From NCBI RefSeq assembly GCF_003014495.1, contig NZ_PYGC01000001.1, forward strand, positions 559,805 through 623,804: a DNA stretch of 64,000 nucleotides. The letters are read 5' to 3'. This DNA is from Prolixibacter denitrificans. Its GTDB lineage: Bacteria > Bacteroidota > Bacteroidia > Bacteroidales > Prolixibacteraceae. Each line of letters starts with the position of its first letter. The first letter of the stretch is position 1. Below the pieces are notes generated by a model, which worked only from the letters and a program-made list of their open reading frames with translations, was not told the origin of the DNA and made no database searches. The position numbers were made by a program, and so were the translations under genes. Shown here piece after piece: positions 43,531 through 53,654 of this stretch.

Positions 43531-45924
43531 CTATCCAAGCTTCTTTCCTGCCACCACCACAATGGTTTTTTGCAGTTCATTTCCCTGATCGTCGATCAGT
43601 GTAATGACATGTTTTCCTACCGACGGACTCACCGGCATCTGATGCTTCCCGGTAGTTTCACCAAGATATTTATCATCGAGGTGCCAGTAAATCACAGCAT
43701 CCGGATTGGAATGGGCTGCCTCCAAAATGACCTTGCCCGGCGAACCATCTAATTGTATCGGTACAAACACCTGGTTGTTTTCCCGCGGGTAAATCATCTC
43801 CATCACTTTCGAGGCAGGTGTTTCAGCACAGTCGGGCCGGAAAGGCGGCAGTGGTTTATACAGCGGATTCCTTCGTTTGTAATACCATTCCATCACAGGC
43901 GGCAGCACAAACCACGATTTGTGAATCATCTTGTCCACCGGTACACACTGACTTGTCACCTGCCACTTCCCAGTCGGATCAAGGTGTACCAGTCGATGAA
44001 AGGGACAAGCTTTCGTATGCAGGCCTTTCGGCATAATCCACGTCGTATCGGCATCGGTGCAATAGGGTCCCATCCGGTATCCGCTTTCGCGACATAAGGG
44101 AACTCTCACCATCTCATCCACCGGCTGCGTAAACCACTTTCCGGCAGGTAGCAAATGAAAAATATCGAACATGATGGGCGCTGCTGCTGTCGTTCCGGTC
44201 AATCCCGGACGACCTTCGCCATCAGCATTGCCGCACCAAACAGCTACGAGGTAATTCCGGTCGAGTCCAACGGCCCAGCCATCGCGGAAGCCAAAGCTGG
44301 TTCCGGTTTTCCAAGCAACCTTCCGGGAAGAGGCAAAGGATTCCCAACCGGCCTCTTCCGACGGACGATGCACTTTTAGCAGGGCTTTAAAAGTCAGCCA
44401 CGCGGCTCCGGCCGAAATCGGAATATCTTTCGCTTCCTGCTTCGAATAACTTTTTCCCTGGTAAGACGGTTCCCTGAAATCGTTTTTTAGGGCCTTGCCA
44501 TCCATTGTTTCATAATGTATCAGGATGCGTCCCAACGACGAATAGGCGCCGGCCAAATCCCACAAATCAACTTCGCCACCGCCCAGTATCAGCGAAAGTC
44601 CATAGTGATTAGCGGGATGATTCAGGGTAGAGAAATGCAGCCGTTTCATTAAGCCGTAGAACCGATCGACACTGAAGTCGCGCAACATACGCACAGCCGG
44701 TATATTCAGCGATTTCGATAAGGCCATGGAAGCGGGAACAGCTCCTTCAAATTTCAGATCGAAATTCTGCGGACTAAAACCACCTATGTTGGTCGGAATA
44801 TCAGGAATTAACGTGTTGGGAAGAATCAAACCATCGTCCTGCATGGCTGCATAAAGAAAGGGCTTCAGGATACTTCCCGAACTTCTGGGAGCGGTTACCA
44901 CATCCACATCTTCGCCATGTTCGCCGTTCCCCCTATCCGGATCGTTTCCCACATAAGCAAGCACCTCGCCTTTTTCCACATTCAGCACCAAAGCCGCCGC
45001 ATTGAAAATACCGTTGGCTTTCAGGGCTACCAAGTGTTGCCGGACCACATCATTCACATGCTGCTGCAGATTCCTCTCTACGGTCGTCTTAATCCTTTCT
45101 CCGGGATGCTCTTTCAACACCCGGTTCAGCAACTGCGGAGCAATTCGCGGAATAGCATAAATTTTCTGAGGAAGCTCTTCCAGCTTGGCCAGCCGACAGG
45201 TCATCGAGTCGATCTTTCCTTGCTGCTGAAGCCGATCGAGCAACCGGTTTCGCTTGGCCAGCAATAGTTTGTTTTGTCTGCCGGGATACATCAGTGAGGG
45301 TGCGTTCGGCAAAACGGCCAGCGTCGTCGCTTCACTCCACGATAACTGGTCGGGACTGCGACCGTAATAACGCCAGGCCGCGGCATCCAGCCCGACGACA
45401 TTTCCCCCGAAAGGGGCGTGAGAGACATACAAACGCAAAATCTCATCTTTGGAATAACGCACCTCGGCACGAACGGCCAGTGCCATCTCCACCAACTTTT
45501 GCCACAGGTTGCGCGGTTTTCCCTTCCGGGAAAGACGAATAAGCTGCATGGTGATGGTACTTCCGCCACTGACGATTCGTCTGTTACGGATATCCTGAAT
45601 CACGGCGCGGCCCAGGGCAAACGGATTGACGCCGGGATGTTGATAGAAATGCTCATCCTCGAACGTGAGAACTGCCGTCTTGTATTTTTCGGGAACATAT
45701 CCGATTTCGGGAAAACGCCACTGCCCGTCATCGGCAATGTGGGCACCGAGCAATGCCCCGTTTTGACTTTCGATGACGGTAGAGCAAGGATCCGAAAAAA
45801 GCGGATTGGGCAAACTGAACCACCAAAACACCATAAGTGCCAGCAATCCTGCCCCGACATACACTTTCCACTTTATCCGAACCCTCAACTTCCTCATGCT
45901 CATTCGTCCGCTTTCCGAAATCAT
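43531..45924 (-). CDS. pbpC: Penicillin-binding protein 1C
   Basis: Bifunctional class A PBP. An N-terminal TM (VYVGAGLLALMVFWWF) is followed by the glycosyltransferase domain with catalytic Glu in FEDEHFYQHPGVN (E89) and GGSTITMQLIRL. The transpeptidase domain shows SxxK (SSGSILKPF), SLN (SKSLNIPA) and KTG (WKTGTSFGF). A C-terminal BiPBP_C domain completes it. I use ATG 45924, which overlaps the stop of the alpha-2-macroglobulin gene by one base (TAATG); an ATG at 45945 would give 7 more residues. This pairing is conserved in Gram-negatives, where A2M is thought to protect the envelope while PbpC repairs the wall. Confidence 0.95.
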   Translation of the reverse strand: MISESGRMSMRKLRVRIKWKVYVGAGLLALMVFWWFSLPNPLFSDPCSTVIESQNGALLGAHIADDGQWRFPEIGYVPEKYKTAVLTFEDEHFYQHPGVNPFALGRAVIQDIRNRRIVSGGSTITMQLIRLSRKGKPRNLWQKLVEMALAVRAEVRYSKDEILRLYVSHAPFGGNVVGLDAAAWRYYGRSPDQLSWSEATTLAVLPNAPSLMYPGRQNKLLLAKRNRLLDRLQQQGKIDSMTCRLAKLEELPQKIYAIPRIAPQLLNRVLKEHPGERIKTTVERNLQQHVNDVVRQHLVALKANGIFNAAALVLNVEKGEVLAYVGNDPDRGNGEHGEDVDVVTAPRSSGSILKPFLYAAMQDDGLILPNTLIPDIPTNIGGFSPQNFDLKFEGAVPASMALSKSLNIPAVRMLRDFSVDRFYGLMKRLHFSTLNHPANHYGLSLILGGGEVDLWDLAGAYSSLGRILIHYETMDGKALKNDFREPSYQGKSYSKQEAKDIPISAGAAWLTFKALLKVHRPSEEAGWESFASSRKVAWKTGTSFGFRDGWAVGLDRNYLVAVWCGNADGEGRPGLTGTTAAAPIMFDIFHLLPAGKWFTQPVDEMVRVPLCRESGYRMGPYCTDADTTWIMPKGLHTKACPFHRLVHLDPTGKWQVTSQCVPVDKMIHKSWFVLPPVMEWYYKRRNPLYKPLPPFRPDCAETPASKVMEMIYPRENNQVFVPIQLDGSPGKVILEAAHSNPDAVIYWHLDDKYLGETTGKHQMPVSPSVGKHVITLIDDQGNELQKTIVVVAGKKLG

Positions 45925-48900
45925 TATTTTACGACTTCCACCCATTCACCCGGCCGCCGCGCCGTAATACGGTTATCGTACATGGCCTGGCAGAGGACTG
46001 ACGGCAGATAGAATTTTCCTTCATATGCCGCATTCAGCATCACGCGGAACGTTTTTCGCTCATTCGGTTTCAACTCAAAATAGGTATTCACCCGGTCGTC
46101 ACGGATATCCTGGTAATCGAATGCATCGTTCTTTAAAGAGCTCGGCACATCGTTCAACCGTTGGTTAATAATTTCCCATCCTGACGGGAAAATGGTTGTC
46201 AATGCCATCTCACGATAAATGCCACGTTGTCCCGGGTTTTGAACCGTAACAACGGCTACAAAATCAGTTCCCTGTTCCAGCTTCGACGGATCGATTTTGT
46301 TTCCCTGCATATCGGTGTAACGGACGTTCATGAACAGATTGCTTTGAACCGATGTGGTGTCACCCGTTACCGGAATACCTTCGGTCGTCACGCGGGCATA
46401 CATCACATCAGATGTTTCATTCTTCACACTCAACTCCGCCGATTGATTATTTTTCAGGGCAATGGATTGCTGCCACAACGGTTTGTTGGTTTCCACCGCT
46501 TTCGCGGAAGATTGATTTACAGCAACACTTGCCTTCAATAGTTTGTCTGTCAGTTTTTGTTTGCCGGCAAATTCGGCGATCGCAATCAACGAATACGCAG
46601 TGGTCTGTGTGCTCATCCAATCATCGGTCGAGAGCTGATGTGCCAGTTCGGTTACCAGCGGGAACGCCTCTGCTTTCCGGTTCATCAACGAAAGTGTCTC
46701 CAGGATCATCGCCTCATCGCGCCAGTTGGAACCATATGTTCCGTACAATTCCCGGTAGGGTTTCACTTCCCGGCTGAGCCCGCTGATAATTTGCGATGAC
46801 ACTTCCGGCTGACCGGCCACCGCATAAGCAGCTGCCAAACGCCACTTGGCGATGGTGCTGACGTCTTTTTCTTCGCGTAAGCGGTTCATTGCACCCATGT
46901 CGGGATGTTGCGCCAATGCCAAAGTATACAACCGGTAGGCCTGAATGAGTGCCGATTGTCTGTACCGATTCGAACCATTTTCCCAGTTGCGGGCCATATT
47001 CTGCTGATAATTCAGCCATTTGCTCTTCATTCCGTAAGGCAGCGTATAACCGGCTTCTTCGGCCTTGAGCATGAAGTGCCCGGCATAATTGCTTCCCCAT
47101 GGCGAAGCGTACGCCGACCCCGGCCAGTAACCAAACCCGCCGTTACTCAACTGGAAGGTGGTCAACTTATTCAATGCAGCCCGGATGTTATCTTCAATTT
47201 CCTGCTCTTTGTCCGACGGAATTTCAATCAAACGATCCAGCATCAGTTGGGGGAAAACGGCAGATGTTACCTGCTCGACGCAGCCATGCGGATAGTGAAT
47301 CAAGTAATCCAACCGGCGGCTTAAATCGAGCGGCGGAATTCCTGAAAGTTCCAGACTAGCGGTGTTGGTTCCTTCCATTCCCGGTGCTTTGACCGGCGTT
47401 TCCCAGGTTTTTCCGGGCTGAATAAGCTGTTCTGAAACATTGGTCACCCGCGGATTGGACGGCCGGACGTTCAGCTTGATTTGATAACTGGCGGTATATT
47501 TTCCGCTTTGCGCGGTAATTTTCACCTCTCCGATACCGGTTTTATCAGCCACTTTCAGATTGAAACCGGCCAGTTGATCGCCCACTTCATCGAAATGAAT
47601 TTTTTGTGTGCTATTGCCAACCGTGGTAAAGAGATTGTTCGTCTCAACTTTCACCGTCACATCCTTCACCTCCGGTTTCATGGCGAATACGTTCACGGGA
47701 AATTTTACTTCTTCGCCCGGACCGAGTACGCGCGGCAAGGTTCCCAGCAGCATCAGCGGCTTGATGACTTTCACCGACTTATCGGCATTTCCGTAAGCGC
47801 CGTCATTGCCGGCAACAACCATTACACGGACTGCACCGATGTAGTTCGGCATTTTCAGCGTATGCGTCTGTGTTTGATTTTTTCCTAAAGTGAATGGACC
47901 AATGAACTGCGCTACCGGCTCGAAACGATTGACCTTTTTCCTTTTGGAAGCCGCCAGATTCTGGTCGCCCCCTACAGCAAATGCCTTTTCCAAACGTGCA
48001 CCGTAAGCGCCAATTACATCATCGTAATAATCCCAGGTTTTCACTCCCAAGGCTTCCCGTGCATAAAATACCGGCCAAGGGTTTGGCGTCTGGAAGCGTG
48101 TCAGATCGAGCAGACCTTCATCTACCACGGCCAACGTATAAGTCATTTTTCGACCGTTCTTTTCCGATACTTTTACCTCATACGGTTTTTCAGGAGCCAG
48201 TTCATCCGGCATCTCAATCTGCGGATTCAGGTGTGTTGTTGGATCTTCCACCATGATGGGGATGACGCCATATAGTCTTATCGGCGCATCATTTTCGGTT
48301 TGCGCGTGCGGCTGAATCAGGGAAATGTGGATAAAGATGTTAGGCGCCATGTCAGGTGTGACATCGAACTGGAAAGTTGTATTCTTCTCCTTCGTTTTCA
48401 CCCAGAACATTTTCAGCACTTTCGAGCCGTTCTCCAGACTCACCAGCGCCCGGCCGCTCTTCCCGGAAGGAATGGTCACCGTCACTTTGTCGCCAACCTG
48501 ATACTTATCCTTGTCGGCTTTGAATGCCAGCATGGTTGCCATGCCCTGCATTCCATCGGTGGCCCAGCCTCCCCATTTCGAGAAATAGGCGGTAATTCCC
48601 GTGCTGTGCCCGCTCACCGGATCTTTCACGTAAATCAGATAACGACCGTTGTCGTCCCAGTTTTTGTAAGGAATCTTCAACGAAACCTTTCCTTTCCCGT
48701 CCACGGTATTGACTGTACCCTGTAGCACCGGCCGGCGGTAATTGCCCGTCACATAACGCGCGAGGTGATCTTCGCCGGAATCCCACCACCAGCGCCAATC
48801 CACTTTGTACACACTAATTTTTAATCCCTTCCGGGAAATCGGTTTTCCTTCCGGATCGACCGTAACAATATCCAGCGGATAAGTGGTTTCAGTTTTGTAC

Positions 48901-51479
48901 CAACCCGATTCGGAAGCCGGTAGTTTGATTCCCACAAAGGAGCTGTATGGTGTATATTTTATTTTCTGTACATCGATGCTGAAATCACCTGTCTCTTCGA
49001 AAACACGCGTCGTGAAGAAAGCATTCAACATTCCCGGAGCCGACGTCAGTTTGGGCAATTTAAAATCGACACCGGTCTCCCCTTTCTCGTCCAGCCTGCC
49101 ATCGAAAATATTCTGCTCTTCCGATACCAAATCCTTCGAAGGATCATCGAAATGGTAGTTGGCGTATTTCGGAAATGCCGTTTTTATGGCTGAGAAATTG
49201 ACAGCGATTCGCGCCTTGAGATTTTTAGCAATGCCGCCGTGCAGCCACGTCGCCTTCAATGTGCCGTGCAATGGCTCTGAAGAATAAACCAACTGCTTCG
49301 TATGAAAATCGAGATTAATTTTCAGCCGGTTGGGTTTCACGGTCTCTACTTTGATACGTTTCGTGAAGGTCTGTCCTCCGACTTTCAACACCGCGTGCCA
49401 ATTCCCGGTAGGTGCATCAGCGTCGGTCTTCGTTGTGAAGCAGTAAAATCCGTTTTCTCCGGCCGTTTTTACCTGACGACTCATCGTCTGCCCTTTCGGA
49501 TTGATAAACTCGAAAATGACCGGATGCTGTTCCGGCAATTGGTGGTTCTTATCTTCCAGAATAAACGTCAGGTAAATGCGGTCGCCGGGCCGCCAAACGC
49601 CCCGCTCTCCATAGATGTAGCCTTTAATTCCTTTCTGAACCACACCTCCCGATATATCGAAATTACTTAGCGACAGGGATGAGCCGTCATCTAACCGCAG
49701 ATAAGCGTATTGACCGTCTTTCTCTGCTACCAGCAGGAAAGGCTTGTTTTTCAACTGAACCGTCGCAAAACCATCCGCATCGGTCGTCAATGTTTCCATT
49801 AGTTGATCCTGGTAGTTGTATATCTTCAACTGAACACCCGACTCAGGCTCGGTGGTCTTCAGGTTGCTCACGGCAAAATTCATCGACTTGTCGTTGCCGC
49901 CTTTGGCAATGATCCCCAGATTGGTTGCGAACAGATTTTTAGCAACAAAACGATTAGAGTTGTAATAGGAGACATTCTCCGGGTTATCGCGCTGCGACCA
50001 ATCGTATCCGGACGGATAATAATAGTCGCTGTACCAGCCCGGTTCGTCCCACTGCTCCATCTCCTTTTCGCGTTTGCGGGATGCTTCCAGTTCATCAATG
50101 GACGACGTTTGGTTGTCGGGCAGTTGGCTCATTCCATACACCGAAAAATCTTTATGAAACCGAATCTGAACACGGTAAATCGCTCCCGGCTCAATCTTTA
50201 TCAGCTTAGCTAAATCGATTTTGTAAGTATTCCAGTTCTTCAACTTCGAAAACGAGGAAACATTCAGATTGATTTGCTTTTGCAACACAAGACGTCCCAC
50301 CCGTTTAATATCAGAACTTCCGTCGTATTGATTATCCTGGAAAAACTGGTGAATGTTGTTGGTATAGATTTTTATCACCCGTAAATCAATTGCCCGCAGG
50401 TTGACTGCTTCGAATGGCAAAATCAATCCTTCGGATGAAGGCATGATCGTTCCTTTACCGACGAACTTCACTGCCGGTTTCAAATCCTGAAAACGCACGG
50501 TTATATCGGAACTTTGTCCAAGTTTATAACCCAGCGCATTCCGGATTCCTTCCGAGATATAAATATGATGCTCACCGGTCAATTGCTCCGGCGGGAACAC
50601 TTGCAGCTCATTGTTATCGACCACAAACCGGAGATTACTGCTCTTATCGATGGTGACCAGACCTTCCAGATTCTGATCCTTATCTAACGGATCGGAAAAC
50701 CGAAGCGAGAGGTATTGCTGCGGCTGTTGCACCACACGAACATCGGTCACCTTAAATTCATCGAGGGCGGGCAGCTCCACCTTTTCCGAACCTTCTTTAT
50801 CCACGCTCAGTGGCTTACCATTCCAACTAACATCCAATTCCTGGGTCGAATTGGTTCGCTGCAAGCTATCGGTCGTAAAGCGATGATTCCGTCCATCGCC
50901 ATTGTGCTCCCACGTCAACGAAACGGGTTGATTATTCAGGGTCACCTTTATCAGCTGCTCCACCTTTTTATCCGATGCCACATCAGCCGTATGGACTGTT
51001 CCCGAAAGGTATTGCCATTTCAGATCCTGATCATCAAATGCCTTTACGGCGAGGTCATTCACCGCAAATGACTGTCTGATGGTCGTCACCGGAAACTTCA
51101 TCACCTTAAACCGATCAGGAACATCGAGCACTTTACCCAATGCCACTTTCACCTCGTATTTGGTGTCCGACTTCATCGGCTCCGACGGTGTAAACGAGAG
51201 CGTGTGCGCATCCAGCCACTGAACGGTCCCCTTCACGGCAGGAGATAGTGTTATCAAACTGCCATCTGCCTCCGTTCCGGGCTGTTTCGGATTTTTCGGC
51301 TCTTTATTCAGCTCGACAACAATCGGTGCTTTTACCGAGATAACGCCGCTGGTATAGCGACTAACATATTGTCCGAATCCGCTATCCGGAGTCGATGATT
51401 GTTTTTTCCCTTTATCATTACATGACACAAGAATGGATAAAGCAACAAGAATTGTTGCCAATCGAAAGGCAAGTTTCAT
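45924..51479 (-). CDS. Bacterial alpha-2-macroglobulin lipoprotein
   Basis: An 1851-residue periplasmic protease trap. The lipobox signal ends ILVSC (Cys near residue 20). MG-type beta domains occupy the first 1000 residues, followed by the bait-like and A2M regions. The thioester motif GCVEQ is intact (near residue 1400), followed by the helical thioester domain and receptor-type C-terminal domain. A trapped protease would react with this thioester. The gene is coupled to pbpC by a one-base overlap, as in the yfhM-pbpC type arrangement. The next gene upstream ends 113 nt away. Length is slightly larger than E. coli YfhM (about 1650). Confidence 0.95.
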   Translation of the reverse strand: MKLAFRLATILVALSILVSCNDKGKKQSSTPDSGFGQYVSRYTSGVISVKAPIVVELNKEPKNPKQPGTEADGSLITLSPAVKGTVQWLDAHTLSFTPSEPMKSDTKYEVKVALGKVLDVPDRFKVMKFPVTTIRQSFAVNDLAVKAFDDQDLKWQYLSGTVHTADVASDKKVEQLIKVTLNNQPVSLTWEHNGDGRNHRFTTDSLQRTNSTQELDVSWNGKPLSVDKEGSEKVELPALDEFKVTDVRVVQQPQQYLSLRFSDPLDKDQNLEGLVTIDKSSNLRFVVDNNELQVFPPEQLTGEHHIYISEGIRNALGYKLGQSSDITVRFQDLKPAVKFVGKGTIMPSSEGLILPFEAVNLRAIDLRVIKIYTNNIHQFFQDNQYDGSSDIKRVGRLVLQKQINLNVSSFSKLKNWNTYKIDLAKLIKIEPGAIYRVQIRFHKDFSVYGMSQLPDNQTSSIDELEASRKREKEMEQWDEPGWYSDYYYPSGYDWSQRDNPENVSYYNSNRFVAKNLFATNLGIIAKGGNDKSMNFAVSNLKTTEPESGVQLKIYNYQDQLMETLTTDADGFATVQLKNKPFLLVAEKDGQYAYLRLDDGSSLSLSNFDISGGVVQKGIKGYIYGERGVWRPGDRIYLTFILEDKNHQLPEQHPVIFEFINPKGQTMSRQVKTAGENGFYCFTTKTDADAPTGNWHAVLKVGGQTFTKRIKVETVKPNRLKINLDFHTKQLVYSSEPLHGTLKATWLHGGIAKNLKARIAVNFSAIKTAFPKYANYHFDDPSKDLVSEEQNIFDGRLDEKGETGVDFKLPKLTSAPGMLNAFFTTRVFEETGDFSIDVQKIKYTPYSSFVGIKLPASESGWYKTETTYPLDIVTVDPEGKPISRKGLKISVYKVDWRWWWDSGEDHLARYVTGNYRRPVLQGTVNTVDGKGKVSLKIPYKNWDDNGRYLIYVKDPVSGHSTGITAYFSKWGGWATDGMQGMATMLAFKADKDKYQVGDKVTVTIPSGKSGRALVSLENGSKVLKMFWVKTKEKNTTFQFDVTPDMAPNIFIHISLIQPHAQTENDAPIRLYGVIPIMVEDPTTHLNPQIEMPDELAPEKPYEVKVSEKNGRKMTYTLAVVDEGLLDLTRFQTPNPWPVFYAREALGVKTWDYYDDVIGAYGARLEKAFAVGGDQNLAASKRKKVNRFEPVAQFIGPFTLGKNQTQTHTLKMPNYIGAVRVMVVAGNDGAYGNADKSVKVIKPLMLLGTLPRVLGPGEEVKFPVNVFAMKPEVKDVTVKVETNNLFTTVGNSTQKIHFDEVGDQLAGFNLKVADKTGIGEVKITAQSGKYTASYQIKLNVRPSNPRVTNVSEQLIQPGKTWETPVKAPGMEGTNTASLELSGIPPLDLSRRLDYLIHYPHGCVEQVTSAVFPQLMLDRLIEIPSDKEQEIEDNIRAALNKLTTFQLSNGGFGYWPGSAYASPWGSNYAGHFMLKAEEAGYTLPYGMKSKWLNYQQNMARNWENGSNRYRQSALIQAYRLYTLALAQHPDMGAMNRLREEKDVSTIAKWRLAAAYAVAGQPEVSSQIISGLSREVKPYRELYGTYGSNWRDEAMILETLSLMNRKAEAFPLVTELAHQLSTDDWMSTQTTAYSLIAIAEFAGKQKLTDKLLKASVAVNQSSAKAVETNKPLWQQSIALKNNQSAELSVKNETSDVMYARVTTEGIPVTGDTTSVQSNLFMNVRYTDMQGNKIDPSKLEQGTDFVAVVTVQNPGQRGIYREMALTTIFPSGWEIINQRLNDVPSSLKNDAFDYQDIRDDRVNTYFELKPNERKTFRVMLNAAYEGKFYLPSVLCQAMYDNRITARRPGEWVEVVK

Positions 51480-51592
51480 TTGTCAGGTCTGTTTTGAATA
51501 AACTTTTGTTTGAAATGGAATATCGACTCAAGATAAACATCTTTAAGGAGTGTTACGAACAAGATCCGAACACTTTTCAGACAAATTTATCG

Positions 51593-53128
51593 CTAAGTTC
51601 CCCAGTTTTCTTTATCGAGGCTCCGATACTGAATGGCTTCACCCAGGTGATCGGCCAGGATATTTTCCGAACCTTCCAGGTCGGCGATAGTGCGGGAGAC
51701 CTTTAAAATCCGGTCGTAAGCGCGAGCCGAAAGTCCCATCTTTTCCATGGCATTCTTCAGCAACTGGCTCCCTGCCTCATCCGGGTTGCAGTACTTGCGA
51801 AGCATACGCGAACTCATTTGTGCGTTGGCATATATTTCAGTTCCCCGGAAACGTTCGGCCTGGATATTCCGCGCCCGAATTACGCGTTCCCGAATTTTTT
51901 CGCTGGGTTCGCCGGGCCGCAATTCCGCCAATTTGTTGAAAGGAACCGGCACCACTTCCAGATGAATATCGATGCGATCGAGCAACGGCCCCGAAATCCG
52001 GTTCAGATATTTCTGCACCATGCCGGGCGCACAGACACATGGCTTGGTGGGATGATTATAATAACCGCAGGGACACGGATTCATGGAAGCAACCAGCATA
52101 AAACTGGCCGGATATTCTACCGCGAAACGTGCCCGCGAAATACTAATAACCCTATCTTCCAGCGGTTGTCGCATCACCTCCAACACCGTACGCTTGAATT
52201 CCGGCAATTCGTCGAGAAAAAGAACGCCATTATGTGCCAGCGATATCTCACCGGGTTGTGGAAATGTCCCTCCGCCAACAAGCGCGACATCCGATATTGT
52301 ATGATGTGGCGATCGGAAAGGGCGCATGGTCATCAGCGAGGTTTCTTGATCAATCTTTCCAACAACGGAATGTATCTTGGTCGTTTCGAGCGCTTCCTTC
52401 AGTGTAAACGGCGGAAGTACCGTCGGAATCCGCTTTGCCAACATTGTCTTTCCGGCACCTGGAGGGCCTATCATCAGTAAGTTATGACTGCCTGCCGCCG
52501 CTATCTCCAATGCGCGTTTCACATTCTCCTGCCCTTTTACATCCGAGAAATCGAAGTCACTGTGGTTGATGTTGGCGAAAAATTCTTCGCGGGTATTCAC
52601 CACCGTTTCTTCCAATGTTCCGTTCCCGTTGAAAAAGGCAATCACCTCGCTGATGTTTTCCACACCATAGATTTTCAGATTATCAACAACCGCTGCCTCG
52701 CGGGCATTTTCTTTCGGAACGATGAATCCTTTAAAGCCTTCTTCCCGCGCCTTGATAGCGATGGGCAGAATTCCCTTGGCTGGCTGCAGTCCTCCATCGA
52801 GCGAAAGCTCGCCAATCATCACGTACTGTTCCAGTTCAGCATCGTTAATCTGATTAGACGCGGCCAGTATTCCCATGGCAATGGGCAAATCGTAAGCCGA
52901 ACCTTCTTTCCGGATATCGGCGGGTGCCATATTGATAACGATTTTTTTGCCGGGAATCTGAAATCCGTTCATGCGCAAAGCAGATTCTATCCGTTGCTGA
53001 CTCTCTTTCACAGCGTTGTCGGGAAGACCGACCAGAAAAAAACGAAGGCCAATAGTGACATCAGTTTCTATGGTAATAATGGTGGCATCGATTCCATGAA
53101 CGGCGCTGCCATAGGTTTTCACGAGCAT
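51593..53128 (-). CDS. comM: YifB/ComM-family Mg-chelatase-like AAA ATPase
   Basis: A 511-residue AAA+ protein. An N-terminal ChlI/Lon-protease-like fold (GLPDNAVKESQQRIESAL) is followed by the AAA core: Walker A GPPGAGKTML, Walker B GVLFLDELPEF, arginine-finger region and the conserved MNPCPCGYYNHPTKPCVC cysteine cluster. ComM homologues act as hexameric branch-migration helicases in natural transformation. That role is known from Vibrio; I infer only the family here. No other competence genes are adjacent. The gene is divergent from the small conserved gene before mutL. Confidence 0.9.
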   Translation of the reverse strand: MLVKTYGSAVHGIDATIITIETDVTIGLRFFLVGLPDNAVKESQQRIESALRMNGFQIPGKKIVINMAPADIRKEGSAYDLPIAMGILAASNQINDAELEQYVMIGELSLDGGLQPAKGILPIAIKAREEGFKGFIVPKENAREAAVVDNLKIYGVENISEVIAFFNGNGTLEETVVNTREEFFANINHSDFDFSDVKGQENVKRALEIAAAGSHNLLMIGPPGAGKTMLAKRIPTVLPPFTLKEALETTKIHSVVGKIDQETSLMTMRPFRSPHHTISDVALVGGGTFPQPGEISLAHNGVLFLDELPEFKRTVLEVMRQPLEDRVISISRARFAVEYPASFMLVASMNPCPCGYYNHPTKPCVCAPGMVQKYLNRISGPLLDRIDIHLEVVPVPFNKLAELRPGEPSEKIRERVIRARNIQAERFRGTEIYANAQMSSRMLRKYCNPDEAGSQLLKNAMEKMGLSARAYDRILKVSRTIADLEGSENILADHLGEAIQYRSLDKENWGT

Positions 53129-53304
53129 GGTTAGGTTATTTTTAGGTCTTGTTCTACTTAAGTTACTACTTTTTGTTAACTATTTTGTCACCCTATGCCA
53201 ATTTTCTTTCTTAAACCAAACCAACTACACTTCTCATATTAAGCTATTTTATTGGTTATTGGACAAACAGTTCTGCCATCCCATGACGAAACGAAAATTA
53301 CCGT

Positions 53305-53312
53305 TATCTTTG
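53305..53312 (+). promoter_or_regulatory. -7 box upstream of the mutL operon
   Basis: TATCTTTG, 24 nt before ATG 53337; no exact -33 TTG at the usual distance. It supports the short start of the first gene. Confidence 0.5.
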
Positions 53313-53336
53313 TATTTCGAACCAAAAATTGTGGTT

Positions 53337-53639
53337 ATGGGAATGAAGTTCTTCCATGTGCCCCGGAGCAAAGATTTTCGCATGCCCTATCGTTTCTACG
53401 ATCCCCGTAAAGAGGAAATGGCAGAAAGGGAAGCTCGTATCAAGGCAGAATTAGGCATTAAGGAAGAAGGGGGTAAAGAGAAAGTTACACCGGAGAATTA
53501 CAAAACGTCGATAAAGGGTTCATTCCGGCAAGGTCTTAGCCGAGGCCGGTTTGCCGAACAACAGCGACGGAAATCCAATATCCGGGTGATCGTTATTCTA
53601 GTCCTTCTGGCCTTATTGGCCTTTTATATGTTGAAATAA
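53337..53639 (+). CDS. Conserved small protein with C-terminal membrane anchor
   Basis: A 100-residue protein starting at ATG 53337 (MGMKFFHVPRSKDFRMPYRF). An open frame back to 53127 exists, but it contains the -7 box and non-family residues. The N-terminal pattern KFFxVPxxxxF...PRFYDPxKEE, a basic middle with RQGLSRGRF, and a C-terminal TM (VIVILVLLALLAFYML) match a family found beside mutL in Bacteroidetes. As far as I recall, it is sometimes misnamed riboflavin synthase subunit beta; nothing here supports that name. Function unknown. It is 15 nt before mutL, so part of the same operon. Confidence 0.78.
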   Translation: MGMKFFHVPRSKDFRMPYRFYDPRKEEMAEREARIKAELGIKEEGGKEKVTPENYKTSIKGSFRQGLSRGRFAEQQRRKSNIRVIVILVLLALLAFYMLK

Positions 53640-53654
53640 CAAACTGATTATTTA